Assembly (NCBI RefSeq): GCF_965137335.1
Contig: NZ_CBCRZD010000015.1
Strand: one strand, 5' to 3'
From: Empedobacter stercoris
GTDB taxonomy: Bacteria; Bacteroidota; Bacteroidia; Flavobacteriales; Weeksellaceae
DNA length: 64,000 nucleotides
Both the position numbers and the translations under genes were made by a program. Of this stretch, positions 35,707 through 44,297 are shown piece after piece (position 1 is the stretch's first letter; each line of letters begins with the position of its first letter). A model generated the notes under the pieces. It ran no database searches and was not told the DNA's origin. It saw only the letters and a program-made list of their open reading frames with translations.

Positions 35707-37464
35707 CTATTCCTCTAATTTTTTTTGATCTGATTGTGTAGCGCTACGCTCCTCACCTTCTTTTAATTCTCCTCGACGTATTCTATTTTTATCCGAATCT
35801 ACCTCATCATTTGGTAACGAAACAGCTTGGTTCGCTTCTCCTAAAACCCAAGTTTCAGTAGCCTCCCACATTGCTCGTACTTTAATTGGTTCTGGATACA
35901 AATAAATTGGTTCAGGTTGTTTACCTGATAAATAATCACCTGTATCCCATTTTCCATTTGTATTTTCATCTACCAACAATCGGAACAAATATTCGCCTGG
36001 TTCTATAAAATTAAACTCAAAATAACTTTTATTCGCTGGATTATAAATCTCTTCTAAAACTGTAAAGTTTTGATCTGCTTTCAGGAATTGCAAAATAAAT
36101 GGTTTTGAAGGCGTATTCTGAAGCGTTAATTTCAAATGCCCAAAATCACCACGCGTTCCCATTTTTATTGGATATGCCAATGTATCATTCTTTTCTCCTA
36201 AAACATCCGTTAACGCATTGGGATAGATATTTACCTCAAACTTCTCATCTAAATTTTTATCAAAAACAAAGTTTAAATTTTGTGCATTAATCGTATCAAT
36301 CGAAACGTTGAATGGTATTGAAACTGTATCCTTGAATACGTGAAATTTAGAAATGTCAATTGTCCGTATCGGTGCATTAGCTTGGATTTTAAACGTTTTA
36401 TTCGGTGCTAATTTTTGATCATTTAACGCTTTAAACTCTAATTTACGTTCAACATTCGATTTTGAATACAATGCACTAATCGAATCAATTTGATCCTTAT
36501 GTTGCACATTAAATTTTAATTTTGCGCTTCGCCCTGATATGGTGTCCACCTTTGGATTAAACCAAAAGTTAATCGAATCTTGCTTTGGAAATTTCTCAAT
36601 GTAAGCCGATTTAAATTCTTTCCCTACAGGTGTAATCGTTACATCTTCTGTTGCTCCAGTTGTTTTAAACACAATCAAACCTTCTTGTTTGAAACTTGCT
36701 TCTGGCTTACGATATGCTGGTTTTTGATTGAATAAATTCAAGTTTATTGCCTGATTCGAATTCAATTCTATCGCTTCATTATGAAAAGCTAAACGTTCTT
36801 TACCATAATCATACATTACATTTTCTACTTTATCTTCGAATGCAATCAGTTTATATTTCCCTGAAGCCAAATAATTTAACTGATATTCTCCTTTATCATT
36901 TGCTCTTGCAATATAATATGGTTTCTTTTGCAACACCACACTATCGGTATATGCACTGTCTACTTTATATAGCCCGACCAATATCTTCTCTGGTAATTTA
37001 AAATCATAAGACGAATTTACATGCCCCGTTACTTTTAACGAATCGATAAAACTACCTGTCGAAAAAACATATTGAAAATTTGACAACTTATTGTTCTCAT
37101 TAAAATCTTGAACTGCATCACCAAAATTGAAACTATAGGTTGTATTTGGCAAAAGTGGTTCTTGAAATTTAATTGAAATATTTTTCTTTGCTAATGCTTG
37201 AGGCGTTACAATTGGCGGTATCTGAAACGAAGGAGAAACCACCACATTTTTGCTGTATTCCTTCAAGATAATATACTCATCAAAGTTGATTGTTGCTTCT
37301 TGCAAATTGACATCTACATTCGTTGCCAACGTGTCTGGAGCAGCTTTTAGGAAAACTGGTGGTGTTTCATCTTTAGGTCCACCAGTTGGCGAACCCTGTC
37401 TTGCACAAGAAATAACCGTCAAAATAGTTAACATCAAAAGCGAAAAACGTGTCGTCTTATTCAT
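35707..37464 (-). CDS. Ig-like (Big_5/SbsA-type) domain lipoprotein
   Basis: A 585-residue lipoprotein: signal sequence with lipobox TVISC, then CARQGSPTGGPKDETPPVFL. The next region (APDTLATNVDVNLQEATINFDEYIILKE...) is the bacterial Ig-like Big_5 domain with its typical PxxGxxxV-type layout. The rest is beta-rich repeats ending with a prealbumin-like segment (FEFNFIEPGEYLFRLLVDEN) and a charged tail. The GSPTGGPKDxxPP opening is a hallmark of a conserved Bacteroidota family of unknown function, probably attached to the outer membrane. No enzyme motif was seen. Confidence 0.86.
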   Translation of the reverse strand: MNKTTRFSLLMLTILTVISCARQGSPTGGPKDETPPVFLKAAPDTLATNVDVNLQEATINFDEYIILKEYSKNVVVSPSFQIPPIVTPQALAKKNISIKFQEPLLPNTTYSFNFGDAVQDFNENNKLSNFQYVFSTGSFIDSLKVTGHVNSSYDFKLPEKILVGLYKVDSAYTDSVVLQKKPYYIARANDKGEYQLNYLASGKYKLIAFEDKVENVMYDYGKERLAFHNEAIELNSNQAINLNLFNQKPAYRKPEASFKQEGLIVFKTTGATEDVTITPVGKEFKSAYIEKFPKQDSINFWFNPKVDTISGRSAKLKFNVQHKDQIDSISALYSKSNVERKLEFKALNDQKLAPNKTFKIQANAPIRTIDISKFHVFKDTVSIPFNVSIDTINAQNLNFVFDKNLDEKFEVNIYPNALTDVLGEKNDTLAYPIKMGTRGDFGHLKLTLQNTPSKPFILQFLKADQNFTVLEEIYNPANKSYFEFNFIEPGEYLFRLLVDENTNGKWDTGDYLSGKQPEPIYLYPEPIKVRAMWEATETWVLGEANQAVSLPNDEVDSDKNRIRRGELKEGEERSATQSDQKKLEE

Positions 37465-37477
37465 GGGCGCAAGTTAA

Positions 37478-37503
37478 GAAAAAGCTTGTTATTAAGCACA
37501 AGC
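37478..37503 (-). terminator. Terminator overlapping the comF stop codon
   Basis: Minus strand: arms GCTTGT and ACAAGC (37503-37498 and 37489-37484) with an 8-base loop that contains the comF TAA, followed by TTTTT. A compact intrinsic terminator. Confidence 0.6.
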
Positions 37504-38157
37504 AATGGTGATTACACTTATCTTAAAATTTTCTGAAAAATTAAACTGTTTAACTGCCGAGGCAATAGTAGCACCTGTTGTTAGCACATCATCAATCAAA
37601 ATATAATGTCCAGGCTTTAGATTTGGATTAATTTCAAACGCATTTTTCAAGTTATTTAACCGATGTTGTTTATCTTCATTTACTTGAGATGAATGATATT
37701 TAACTCGAATTAATCCATCCGAAAAGTAATTGATTTGATTATTTTCAGCCAATGTTCGTGCAAAATATTCAACTTGGTTATACCCTCTTTTTTTCAATCG
37801 TTTTGGATGTAATGGAATCGGAATAATTCCGTCATAATCACTCAAATCAAATTTGATTAACTGTGCTAAATCAATTCCTATTTGTGGACGATTTCTATAT
37901 TTCATTTCATGCAAAATTGTTTGCGTTGTATTGTGATGTTTAAATTCTAACAAAGCAACAACATTTTCTACCTCGCATATATTTCGTAATTTAGAATAAG
38001 CTATATTGTTTTGATCAAATTGCCAATGGGTAAATGCGAGATTGGTTGAGCATGAAACGCACAGAAACTGCGAAGGTTGAATCACCTCTTGACAATCCAA
38101 ACAACGCATCGGAAAAAATAAATCAACCAAAGAATTTACGATTGTTTTGATTTCCAT
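37492..38157 (-). CDS. ComF-family phosphoribosyltransferase-like protein
   Basis: A 221-residue protein with an N-terminal zinc ribbon (MRCLDCQEV ... FLCVSC) and a C-terminal phosphoribosyltransferase domain whose PRPP loop reads YILIDDVLTTGATIAS. Homologues (ComFC/GntX) are involved in natural transformation or DNA uptake in some bacteria, but the biochemical role is not established. No other competence gene is adjacent apart from radA, 2.3 kb away. Its start lies within a few bases of the divergent queD promoter region. Confidence 0.9.
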   Translation of the reverse strand: MEIKTIVNSLVDLFFPMRCLDCQEVIQPSQFLCVSCSTNLAFTHWQFDQNNIAYSKLRNICEVENVVALLEFKHHNTTQTILHEMKYRNRPQIGIDLAQLIKFDLSDYDGIIPIPLHPKRLKKRGYNQVEYFARTLAENNQINYFSDGLIRVKYHSSQVNEDKQHRLNNLKNAFEINPNLKPGHYILIDDVLTTGATIASAVKQFNFSENFKISVITIACA

Positions 38158-38191
38158 TACCTTTGCAAATTAAAGTTTAGTACTAAATTTA

Positions 38192-38644
38192 ATGAAAATC
38201 ATTCGACTTACAAAAGCTTTTACGTTCGAAACTGCACATGCATTGCATGGTTATGACGGAAAGTGTAAAAATATACATGGACATTCGTACAAATTATTTG
38301 TTACTGTAAAAGGTGTTCCTTCTGAGGATATCAACGATGTGAAACTTGGAATGGTGATGGATTTTGGAGATTTGAAGAAAATTGTCAACAAAGAAATTGT
38401 TGATCTTTTTGATCATGCTATTCTATTGAACGAAAATTCTCCTCACAAATCTTTGGGTGAAAAATTATTAGCCGAAGGGCATAATGTTGTATTTACAAAT
38501 TATCAACCATCTGCAGAAAATATGATTTTGTGGATTGTGGATAGAATAAAGCCTCTTTTACCAAATAATATTGATTTGGTTGCGCTAAAATTACATGAAA
38601 CAGATAATTCTTATGCAGAATGGTTAGCGGAGGACAACCAATAA
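38192..38644 (+). CDS. queD: 6-carboxy-5,6,7,8-tetrahydropterin synthase
   Basis: A 150-residue PTPS/QueD enzyme acting in queuosine precursor synthesis. The zinc-binding histidines and catalytic cysteine are visible in ETAHALHGYDGKCKNIHGHSY, split here as AHALHGYDGK and CKNIHGHSY. The C-terminal ETDNSYAEW contains the catalytic glutamate. It is followed by lpxH with a 25-base overlap. A -7-like TACCTTTG (38158-38165) lies upstream but abuts the divergent comF start. Confidence 0.92.
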   Translation: MKIIRLTKAFTFETAHALHGYDGKCKNIHGHSYKLFVTVKGVPSEDINDVKLGMVMDFGDLKKIVNKEIVDLFDHAILLNENSPHKSLGEKLLAEGHNVVFTNYQPSAENMILWIVDRIKPLLPNNIDLVALKLHETDNSYAEWLAEDNQ

Positions 38645-39447
38645 ACATTCAATTAGAAGCTGGTAAAAAGGCCTATTTTTCTTCGGATCATCATTTTGGT
38701 GCTCCGAATGAAAAAGATAGTTTGGTACGCGAAAAATTGTTTGTAAAATGGCTTGATGAAATAAAAGACGATTGTGGTGTTTTATTTTTGATTGGTGATT
38801 TATTTGATTTTTGGTTCGAATATAAACATGTTGTTCCGAAAGGATTTGTTCGTGTTTTAGGAAAATTAGCCGAACTATCTGATCGTGGAATTCCAATTTA
38901 TTTTTTTGTTGGTAATCATGATTTATGGATGAAAGATTATCTGCAAGAACAAATCAATGCAATCGTTTTTCGAGATAAACAAGATTTTATCATCAACAAC
39001 AAAGAGTTTTTTATTGTTCATGGCGATGGAAAAGGTCCTGGAGATAAAGGTTACAAACGCATGAAAAAAGTGTTTACCAACAAAGTTTGTCAATTTCTTT
39101 TTTACTTACTTCATCCCGATTTAGCTATGTGGTTAGGAATTACAGCTTCGCGAAAAAACAAAATGATTTCGGGCGATGAAGATGTCAATTTTCTTGGTAT
39201 TGATAACGAATGGTTGATCTTATACAGTCGCAAACAATTGCATCGAAAATACTACGATTACCTTGTCTATGGACATCGACATTTACCAATGGAAATTGCG
39301 ATAGGTAAAGCACGTCACATCAATCTTGGAGATTGGATTAACTATTTTACCTATGGTATTTTTGATGGAAATGAATTCGAATTAAAAACTTACTTCCGTA
39401 ATCAAGGAGAAGAATCTCGGGATTCGATCATAAAAATTATAGATTAA
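38620..39447 (+). CDS. lpxH: UDP-2,3-diacylglucosamine diphosphatase
   Basis: A 275-residue metallophosphoesterase that hydrolyses UDP-2,3-diacylglucosamine to lipid X in lipid A synthesis. All calcineurin-like motifs are present: FSSDHHFGAP, IGDLFDFWFEY, FVGNHDLWM, FIVHGDGKGPG and VYGHRHLPM. The first roughly ten residues overlap queD by 25 bases; the ATG at 38620 is the only good in-frame start. Its 3' end overlaps the convergent DUF6427 gene by 66 bases. Confidence 0.93.
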   Translation: MVSGGQPINIQLEAGKKAYFSSDHHFGAPNEKDSLVREKLFVKWLDEIKDDCGVLFLIGDLFDFWFEYKHVVPKGFVRVLGKLAELSDRGIPIYFFVGNHDLWMKDYLQEQINAIVFRDKQDFIINNKEFFIVHGDGKGPGDKGYKRMKKVFTNKVCQFLFYLLHPDLAMWLGITASRKNKMISGDEDVNFLGIDNEWLILYSRKQLHRKYYDYLVYGHRHLPMEIAIGKARHINLGDWINYFTYGIFDGNEFELKTYFRNQGEESRDSIIKIID

Positions 39448-40326
39448 CAAGCAAATCATAAAAATCCATAGATAAGCTTCTTTTAGCCACTCTATTTTCG
39501 GTTTGCTTTCGGTAAAATATCTGGTCAACATTAGCATAATACTAAATCCTAAAAAAGCAAGATAAGTATCATTATTTCCTCCGTAAAGAATATAAGTGAT
39601 AAAAATGACGAGAAACATAAAGTGCATCAACAAAAAGATTCTTTTCTTTTGAGCTGTCAGCTTATTGATATTCTTGAAATGATTAACAATAGAGTAAATT
39701 AAGACAATTGCAACTGGAATTAAAAACAATTGTTTCAATTCGAAATGTACCATTGTAAACATTAATTGTTCTTTATAAAAATCGTACATAAAGTAATAAT
39801 CTAAAAGAAAACTTACTTGTGCTACAATTAATACTGGAAGAATAAATCCTAAAAATCCAAGAATAGGAATCTTAGGTTCTACCACTCTTAGCGTCAAGAA
39901 ATAAGCGAAAATAGCTATTCCTAAAAATATAAGTGGAGGATTGAGTAAAATTGCAAAGCTCATAAACACACCTATATCAAACGCATTATACATATCATTT
40001 TTTTCGGATTCGAAGTACAGCAATTGTACTGTAATATAGGTAACAAGCAATAAACTTCCTGCAATACGATAGTCTGACAATCCGCCTATAAAAGGCATTA
40101 GCCATAAAATATAAATAAACGTTGGATATGATGACGTACTGATTAAATCGTTTGTATTATCGGTATAACCTACAAAAGCAATTGTTAAAATCGTTAGAAA
40201 TACGCCCAATTTTTCTAAATTACTCAGATCAATACTGTTAAAATTCGCTGCTCCAAGCAATGTAAACAGTACAATGATAAAAATCTGTATAAAAAAATTC
40301 CTTTTGTCAAGTAGATTAACCAACAT
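39382..40326 (-). CDS. DUF6427 membrane protein
   Basis: A 314-residue membrane protein with about eight helices and few charged residues. The N-terminus (LVNLLDKRNFFIQIFIIVLF) and the run VGYTDNTNDLISTSSYPTFI match the flavobacterial DUF6427 pattern. It is paired head-to-head with a DUF6341 gene, a linkage conserved in flavobacteria. Function is unknown; the fold resembles small permease-like or polymerase-like membrane proteins. It is convergent and overlapping with lpxH. Confidence 0.78.
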   Translation of the reverse strand: MLVNLLDKRNFFIQIFIIVLFTLLGAANFNSIDLSNLEKLGVFLTILTIAFVGYTDNTNDLISTSSYPTFIYILWLMPFIGGLSDYRIAGSLLLVTYITVQLLYFESEKNDMYNAFDIGVFMSFAILLNPPLIFLGIAIFAYFLTLRVVEPKIPILGFLGFILPVLIVAQVSFLLDYYFMYDFYKEQLMFTMVHFELKQLFLIPVAIVLIYSIVNHFKNINKLTAQKKRIFLLMHFMFLVIFITYILYGGNNDTYLAFLGFSIMLMLTRYFTESKPKIEWLKEAYLWIFMICLLIYNFYDRIPRFFSLITEVSF

Positions 40327-40331
40327 TTTAT

Positions 40332-40339
40332 TAACTTTG
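40332..40339 (+). promoter_or_regulatory. Putative -7 box for the DUF6341 gene
   Basis: TAACTTTG matches TAnnTTTG, 26 bases before the ATG. The nearest upstream TTTG (40303-40306) is 25 bases away, longer than the usual 17-23. Confidence 0.38.
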
Positions 40340-40365
40340 ATGCAAATTAAGCAATAAACTAGAAT

Positions 40366-40554
40366 ATGGGAGTTATAACTGATTTATTTTTTGCGATTGG
40401 TGATATTTTCAAATGGACTTTTGAAAATTTATTATCTCCAGTTGGCGTTATCTTTGGATGGTTATTTACATTCATCGGATGCGCATTGATGGGATGGTGG
40501 TTATTTAAAATCGCTAGCTTTGGAACCGAAAATGAAAAAAAATACGAAAGATAA
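40366..40554 (+). CDS. Small DUF6341-type membrane protein
   Basis: A 62-residue protein with two hydrophobic segments (LLSPVGVIFGWLFTFIGCAL and the following GWWLFKIASF). The layout, a short FFAIGDIFKW-type start, one long helix and a WWLFK segment, fits the flavobacterial DUF6341 family, which is usually encoded beside DUF6427 as here. It has its own terminator. Function is unknown. Confidence 0.78.
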   Translation: MGVITDLFFAIGDIFKWTFENLLSPVGVIFGWLFTFIGCALMGWWLFKIASFGTENEKKYER

Positions 40555-40597
40555 TCCATCTTTATTTGTATAAAAATATATTTTCGAATTAATTCGA

Positions 40598-40630
40598 GAA
40601 ACCCTTTACTAAGTTGTAAAGGGTTTTTTT
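40598..40630 (+). terminator. Terminator after the DUF6341 gene
   Basis: Arms AAACCCTTTAC and GTAAAGGGTTT with a six-base loop, followed by a T-run on the plus strand. On the minus strand the T-run is short, so it acts mainly for the plus-strand gene. Confidence 0.85.
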
Positions 40631-40635
40631 GTGAA

Positions 40636-42024
40636 TTATATTGCGTTTTCGTCACCTTTGAAAACAAGTACTACTGTTTGGTAAATGATTTGAATATCTA
40701 ATAATAAAGACCAATTTCGTACATAAAAAATATCTGTTCGAATACGATCTTCCATATCTTTGTCACAATCTATAGCTCCTCTATACCCTTTCACTTGAGA
40801 TAGACCAGTAATTCCAGGTTTCACATAATTTCTAAGATTATATTTTCTTATTATTTCACTATAATATATGTCCTGTGATATCATATGAGGTCTAGGCCCA
40901 ACTATAGACATATCTCCTTTGAGAACATTTATAAATTGAGGAAATTCATCAAGACTTGTTTTTCTTAGAAAATGACCTATTCTAGTAATTCTATTATCAT
41001 TAACAACAGTAGCTTTAATAGAATTTGTTCCATCATTACGCATTGTTCTAAACTTATAACAATCAAATTCTTTACCATTAAGCCCTCTTCTTTTCTGCTT
41101 GAAAATGACAGATCCTTTAGAATCTAGTTTAATTAATAAAGCTATAATTGGAAACAACCAACTTAATATAAATACACAAACTAAAGATGAAAAAATAATA
41201 TCAAATAATGATTTTAGTATTTGACTATTTGTTTGCTCTAATGGGTATTTTTTTAATTTGAAAATAGGTAATGTATCAATGTAATTAACCTCTAAACTTA
41301 TTAAATCATTGTTTAAAGAATTTGGTACATAACTTACTTCAATATGGTTATTTTCACAATAGGCTAGTATTTTATTTTCAAAATGATAATCTTGAATGCC
41401 TGATTGGGAAATAAAAACTTCTTTTATATCATATTGATTTATCAGTTTTATTATTTCTTTTAAATCTAATCCATTACTTTCAATAGCATTTAATCCAAAA
41501 TGTTTTCTATCATCTAAAATATTTTTTAAACGCATCGAATTTAAATTTTCTCCGACAATCAAAATATTTTTTAAATCTTCACCCTTTTCATATTTTTTTC
41601 TGAATAGATAAAACATTAAAATACGAGTTATGAGTAGATAAAATAGAATTATAAAAGTAAGAAGTATTACCAATTTATTAGATAATAGACTTTCGGTCTT
41701 TAATCCAGAAATGGTAAAAACAATAACAAAAAAAAGAAAACTTTGAGAAATAACTTTTTTTATTAATTCTCTTAAATAATTTACTCTCTTTATCGAATAT
41801 AGTTTAACATAATCAGCAATAATAAACCAAGAAACAATTGTAAGTGTGTATGCTTTATAATGGGCATCAACTATTGCATAAAAGTTAGGTAAATGAACTA
41901 AATCTATCGTGTAAAAATAATCATATTGTAATCTAATGAAATTATAAAATAAAAATGATAATATAATAAAATCAAATAAATATAAAAAAACCTTTCTTTC
42001 AAAGAACTTATTTTTGTAAAACAT
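40636..42024 (-). CDS. Polyprenyl glycosylphosphotransferase (WbaP/WcaJ-type initiating enzyme)
   Basis: A 462-residue enzyme that transfers a sugar-1-phosphate to undecaprenyl phosphate, starting synthesis of the second polysaccharide. The N-terminal part has four to five membrane helices, then a Rossmann-like domain (ILIVGENLNSMRL). The C-terminal catalytic domain from about residue 268 has the membrane re-entrant helix, VIFKQKRRGLNGKEFDCYK, FRTMRNDG, LRKTSLDEFPQFINVLKGDM and GPRPHM. This is the only initiating transferase in the window, so the locus at 1-11660 either uses another one outside the window or shares this one. Confidence 0.94.
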   Translation of the reverse strand: MFYKNKFFERKVFLYLFDFIILSFLFYNFIRLQYDYFYTIDLVHLPNFYAIVDAHYKAYTLTIVSWFIIADYVKLYSIKRVNYLRELIKKVISQSFLFFVIVFTISGLKTESLLSNKLVILLTFIILFYLLITRILMFYLFRKKYEKGEDLKNILIVGENLNSMRLKNILDDRKHFGLNAIESNGLDLKEIIKLINQYDIKEVFISQSGIQDYHFENKILAYCENNHIEVSYVPNSLNNDLISLEVNYIDTLPIFKLKKYPLEQTNSQILKSLFDIIFSSLVCVFILSWLFPIIALLIKLDSKGSVIFKQKRRGLNGKEFDCYKFRTMRNDGTNSIKATVVNDNRITRIGHFLRKTSLDEFPQFINVLKGDMSIVGPRPHMISQDIYYSEIIRKYNLRNYVKPGITGLSQVKGYRGAIDCDKDMEDRIRTDIFYVRNWSLLLDIQIIYQTVVLVFKGDENAI

Positions 42025-42038
42025 TTTATTACTTTTGC

Positions 42039-42046
42039 CAAATATA
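42039..42046 (-). promoter_or_regulatory. Putative -7 box for the WbaP-type gene
   Basis: TATATTTG on the minus strand, 15 bases upstream of the start codon, matches TAnnTTTG. No -33 TTG at a good distance was seen. Confidence 0.35.
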
Positions 42047-42114
42047 TAAAGAATTCTATTGAAATCTTTTTAAATTGTTGAGATTACTATTTTTTATTTT
42101 TAGCATTACAAATT

Positions 42115-43191
42115 TTGAAAATCTTACATATCATAGAAGCCTTAGGTGGTGGAGTTCATACCTATTTTAAAGATCTTAGTTATTTTTTTAGTCAAAAAGA
42201 AGTATTAAACGATTATGAAACTATTATTGTTTATAATGACAAACGAGATGAAATTGTACCAGAAAAAATTAAGGAGGATTTTGGAGATAAGGTTAAATTA
42301 ATAAAAGTGGACATGGTTAAAAACCTAAATCCTATAAAAGATCTTATTTCAACTTATGAATTAGCCAAAGTTATACGAAAAGTTAATCCTGATGTCATCC
42401 ATTTACACTCTTCTAAAGCAAGTGTAATAGGTCGTTGGGCAAGTTTTGTTTCTTTCAAAAAACATAAGCTATTCTACACTCCTCATGGTTATTCTTTCCT
42501 ACGTAAAGATATTTCTTCTTCCAAACAAAATTTATATCGAATAATTGAAAAATATACACAATCTATTTTTGGAGGAACTACAATTGCTTGCGGCGACACA
42601 GAATATGAAATAGCTAAAAAATTGGGAAAAGCGACTTTAGTTCGTAATGGGATAAATTTGAAAAAAGTTGAGCGTAATTACATCGCTATTAATAATAGCC
42701 AACTTACATTAGGATTAGTTGGACGTATATCTGAACAAAAAAACCCAAAACTATTTAATCAAATAGCTTTTCATTTTCCACAATACAAATTTATTTGGAT
42801 TGGAGATGGAGAATTAAGACATGAAATTACTGCACCAAATATTGAGGTCACAGGATGGTTTTTTAATTCTGAAGAGGTGTATAAACACCTCAATCGAATT
42901 GATGTAATATTACAAACTTCTCTTTGGGAAGGTTTACCAATTGCTTTATTAGAAGGACTCGCATTCCACAAACCTATTGTAGCTACCGATGTGATAGGAA
43001 ACAAAGATATTGTAGATCATCGGATTAATGGTTATTTATTCACAAAAATAGAGGAACTAGATGAATATTTCACTCTCTTAGAGCAAGCTGAAGCAAGGGA
43101 AAAAATGGGAAAAAATGCATACCTAAGTTGTAAAAATAAGTTTGACAGTCAAAAAAATTTCTACGATTTAATTAATATTTATGAAAATTAG
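42115..43191 (+). CDS. Glycosyltransferase family 4, TTG start
   Basis: A 358-residue GT-B glycosyltransferase. The first strand KILHIIEALGGGVHTYF starts immediately after a TTG codon at 42115. No ATG or GTG is available in frame, so TTG is the likely start. The donor-binding domain shows LGLVGRISEQKNPKLF and the GT4 ExxxxxxxE motif in WEGLPIALLEGLAFHKPIVA. It is one of two plus-strand genes placed inside the minus-strand polysaccharide cluster and overlaps the following lipoprotein gene by 11 bases. Sugar specificity is unknown. Confidence 0.88.
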   Translation: MKILHIIEALGGGVHTYFKDLSYFFSQKEVLNDYETIIVYNDKRDEIVPEKIKEDFGDKVKLIKVDMVKNLNPIKDLISTYELAKVIRKVNPDVIHLHSSKASVIGRWASFVSFKKHKLFYTPHGYSFLRKDISSSKQNLYRIIEKYTQSIFGGTTIACGDTEYEIAKKLGKATLVRNGINLKKVERNYIAINNSQLTLGLVGRISEQKNPKLFNQIAFHFPQYKFIWIGDGELRHEITAPNIEVTGWFFNSEEVYKHLNRIDVILQTSLWEGLPIALLEGLAFHKPIVATDVIGNKDIVDHRINGYLFTKIEELDEYFTLLEQAEAREKMGKNAYLSCKNKFDSQKNFYDLINIYEN

Positions 43192-44206
43192 ATTATTCAT
43201 TGTTGCCTTATTTTTGCTTATATTCTTTAATTGTAAAAGTTATAATTATCAAGTTTATACTGAAAATAAAAAATACGGTATTTCCAACAGTTTACTTTGG
43301 AATCCTAAAATAACTAAAAAATCTTGGGTATTTTATAATCAGGATAGCGCAATGTTTAGAAATTATTATTCTAATTTAACAGAAGGGCATTTATTAGGAT
43401 CACCATCTAATCAATGGGATTCATCTTATCTTGATCCTATTTCTAATCAAACTATTCATACATCTAATCTTTCAAACTATTCACTAATGTGGGTGACTTT
43501 GGGCTATGACTATAATCAAAAAAAATCCAATCCTGGTTTTGATTTTTTAATTTTAAATGATAATAGGATTTCAAATAATGAGCCTTTAGAATTTAGAATC
43601 ATCAACAACGCTAAATTTTTAAATAATGATAAATTAAGAGAAGTTGGTTTTATATTTAACAATTGGCCACAATACTGGCCTGTAGACAATGTTTGGAGCG
43701 GAGGTAATCACTCATTCAAAGCCAATTATAATATTAATGATTTTAATACTCTTAAAGTCACATTCAATGCAAAACTAAACGATTATAAACCTCCTTTAAA
43801 CAATACTGTTTGGTCGGGAGCCTATATTACTTGTGATTTTAGATTTAGTGTTTACAATGATAATGGTTCTATCTTTAAATCGTATTTGATTGGTGTAATT
43901 TTTTCTAATCCTTCGAATAAAGATTACAATGGAAATCCTAATGATGATATTTTTTTTCAGGAAACTATTCTTAACCAAGGGGTAACAATCGAAAGAACCT
44001 TATTACATGGAAATAAAGTTGGAATAGATAATATTGATTCTTCATATAAAAATATTACTATTGATTTCAAACCTCTAATCCTAAAATATTTTAATGATAT
44101 TGATTTCAATAAAACAAATTTTATAACAGGATTAGATATATACTCTGCAACAAGAAGTGCTGATATAACCTATGATATCAAAGAAATTGATTTTGAAGGA
44201 AATTAG
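43181..44206 (+). CDS. Unrecognised lipoprotein in polysaccharide locus
   Basis: A 341-residue protein that I do not recognise. A signal peptide (RLFIVALFLLIFF) is followed by a cysteine in FFNC, so it is probably a lipoprotein, although asparagine at -1 is unusual. The mature part is rich in Asn, Tyr, Trp and Phe with alternating strands (NNWPQYWPVDNVWSGGNHSF; FNTLKVTFNAKL; WSGAYITCDFRFSVYND), which suggests a jelly-roll beta-sandwich like those of glycan-binding or glycan-degrading proteins. This is inference from composition only. Overlap with the glycosyltransferase gene and location among polymerase genes suggest a role in handling the polymer in the periplasm or on the surface. Confidence 0.75.
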   Translation: MKIRLFIVALFLLIFFNCKSYNYQVYTENKKYGISNSLLWNPKITKKSWVFYNQDSAMFRNYYSNLTEGHLLGSPSNQWDSSYLDPISNQTIHTSNLSNYSLMWVTLGYDYNQKKSNPGFDFLILNDNRISNNEPLEFRIINNAKFLNNDKLREVGFIFNNWPQYWPVDNVWSGGNHSFKANYNINDFNTLKVTFNAKLNDYKPPLNNTVWSGAYITCDFRFSVYNDNGSIFKSYLIGVIFSNPSNKDYNGNPNDDIFFQETILNQGVTIERTLLHGNKVGIDNIDSSYKNITIDFKPLILKYFNDIDFNKTNFITGLDIYSATRSADITYDIKEIDFEGN

Positions 44207-44259
44207 TATTTCTGTTATTGAGTCTATTTATTTGTAAGTCGTTTTTTAACACATATTCA

Positions 44260-44292
44260 AAAATAATTAAGTCTCTTATTTTTAATTATTTT
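44260..44292. terminator. AT-rich bidirectional terminator candidate
   Basis: Perfect 11-bp arms AAAATAATTAA and TTAATTATTTT with an 11-base loop, midway between convergent genes. The stem is all A-T, so it may be weak. Confidence 0.45.
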
Positions 44293-44297
44293 ACTTT

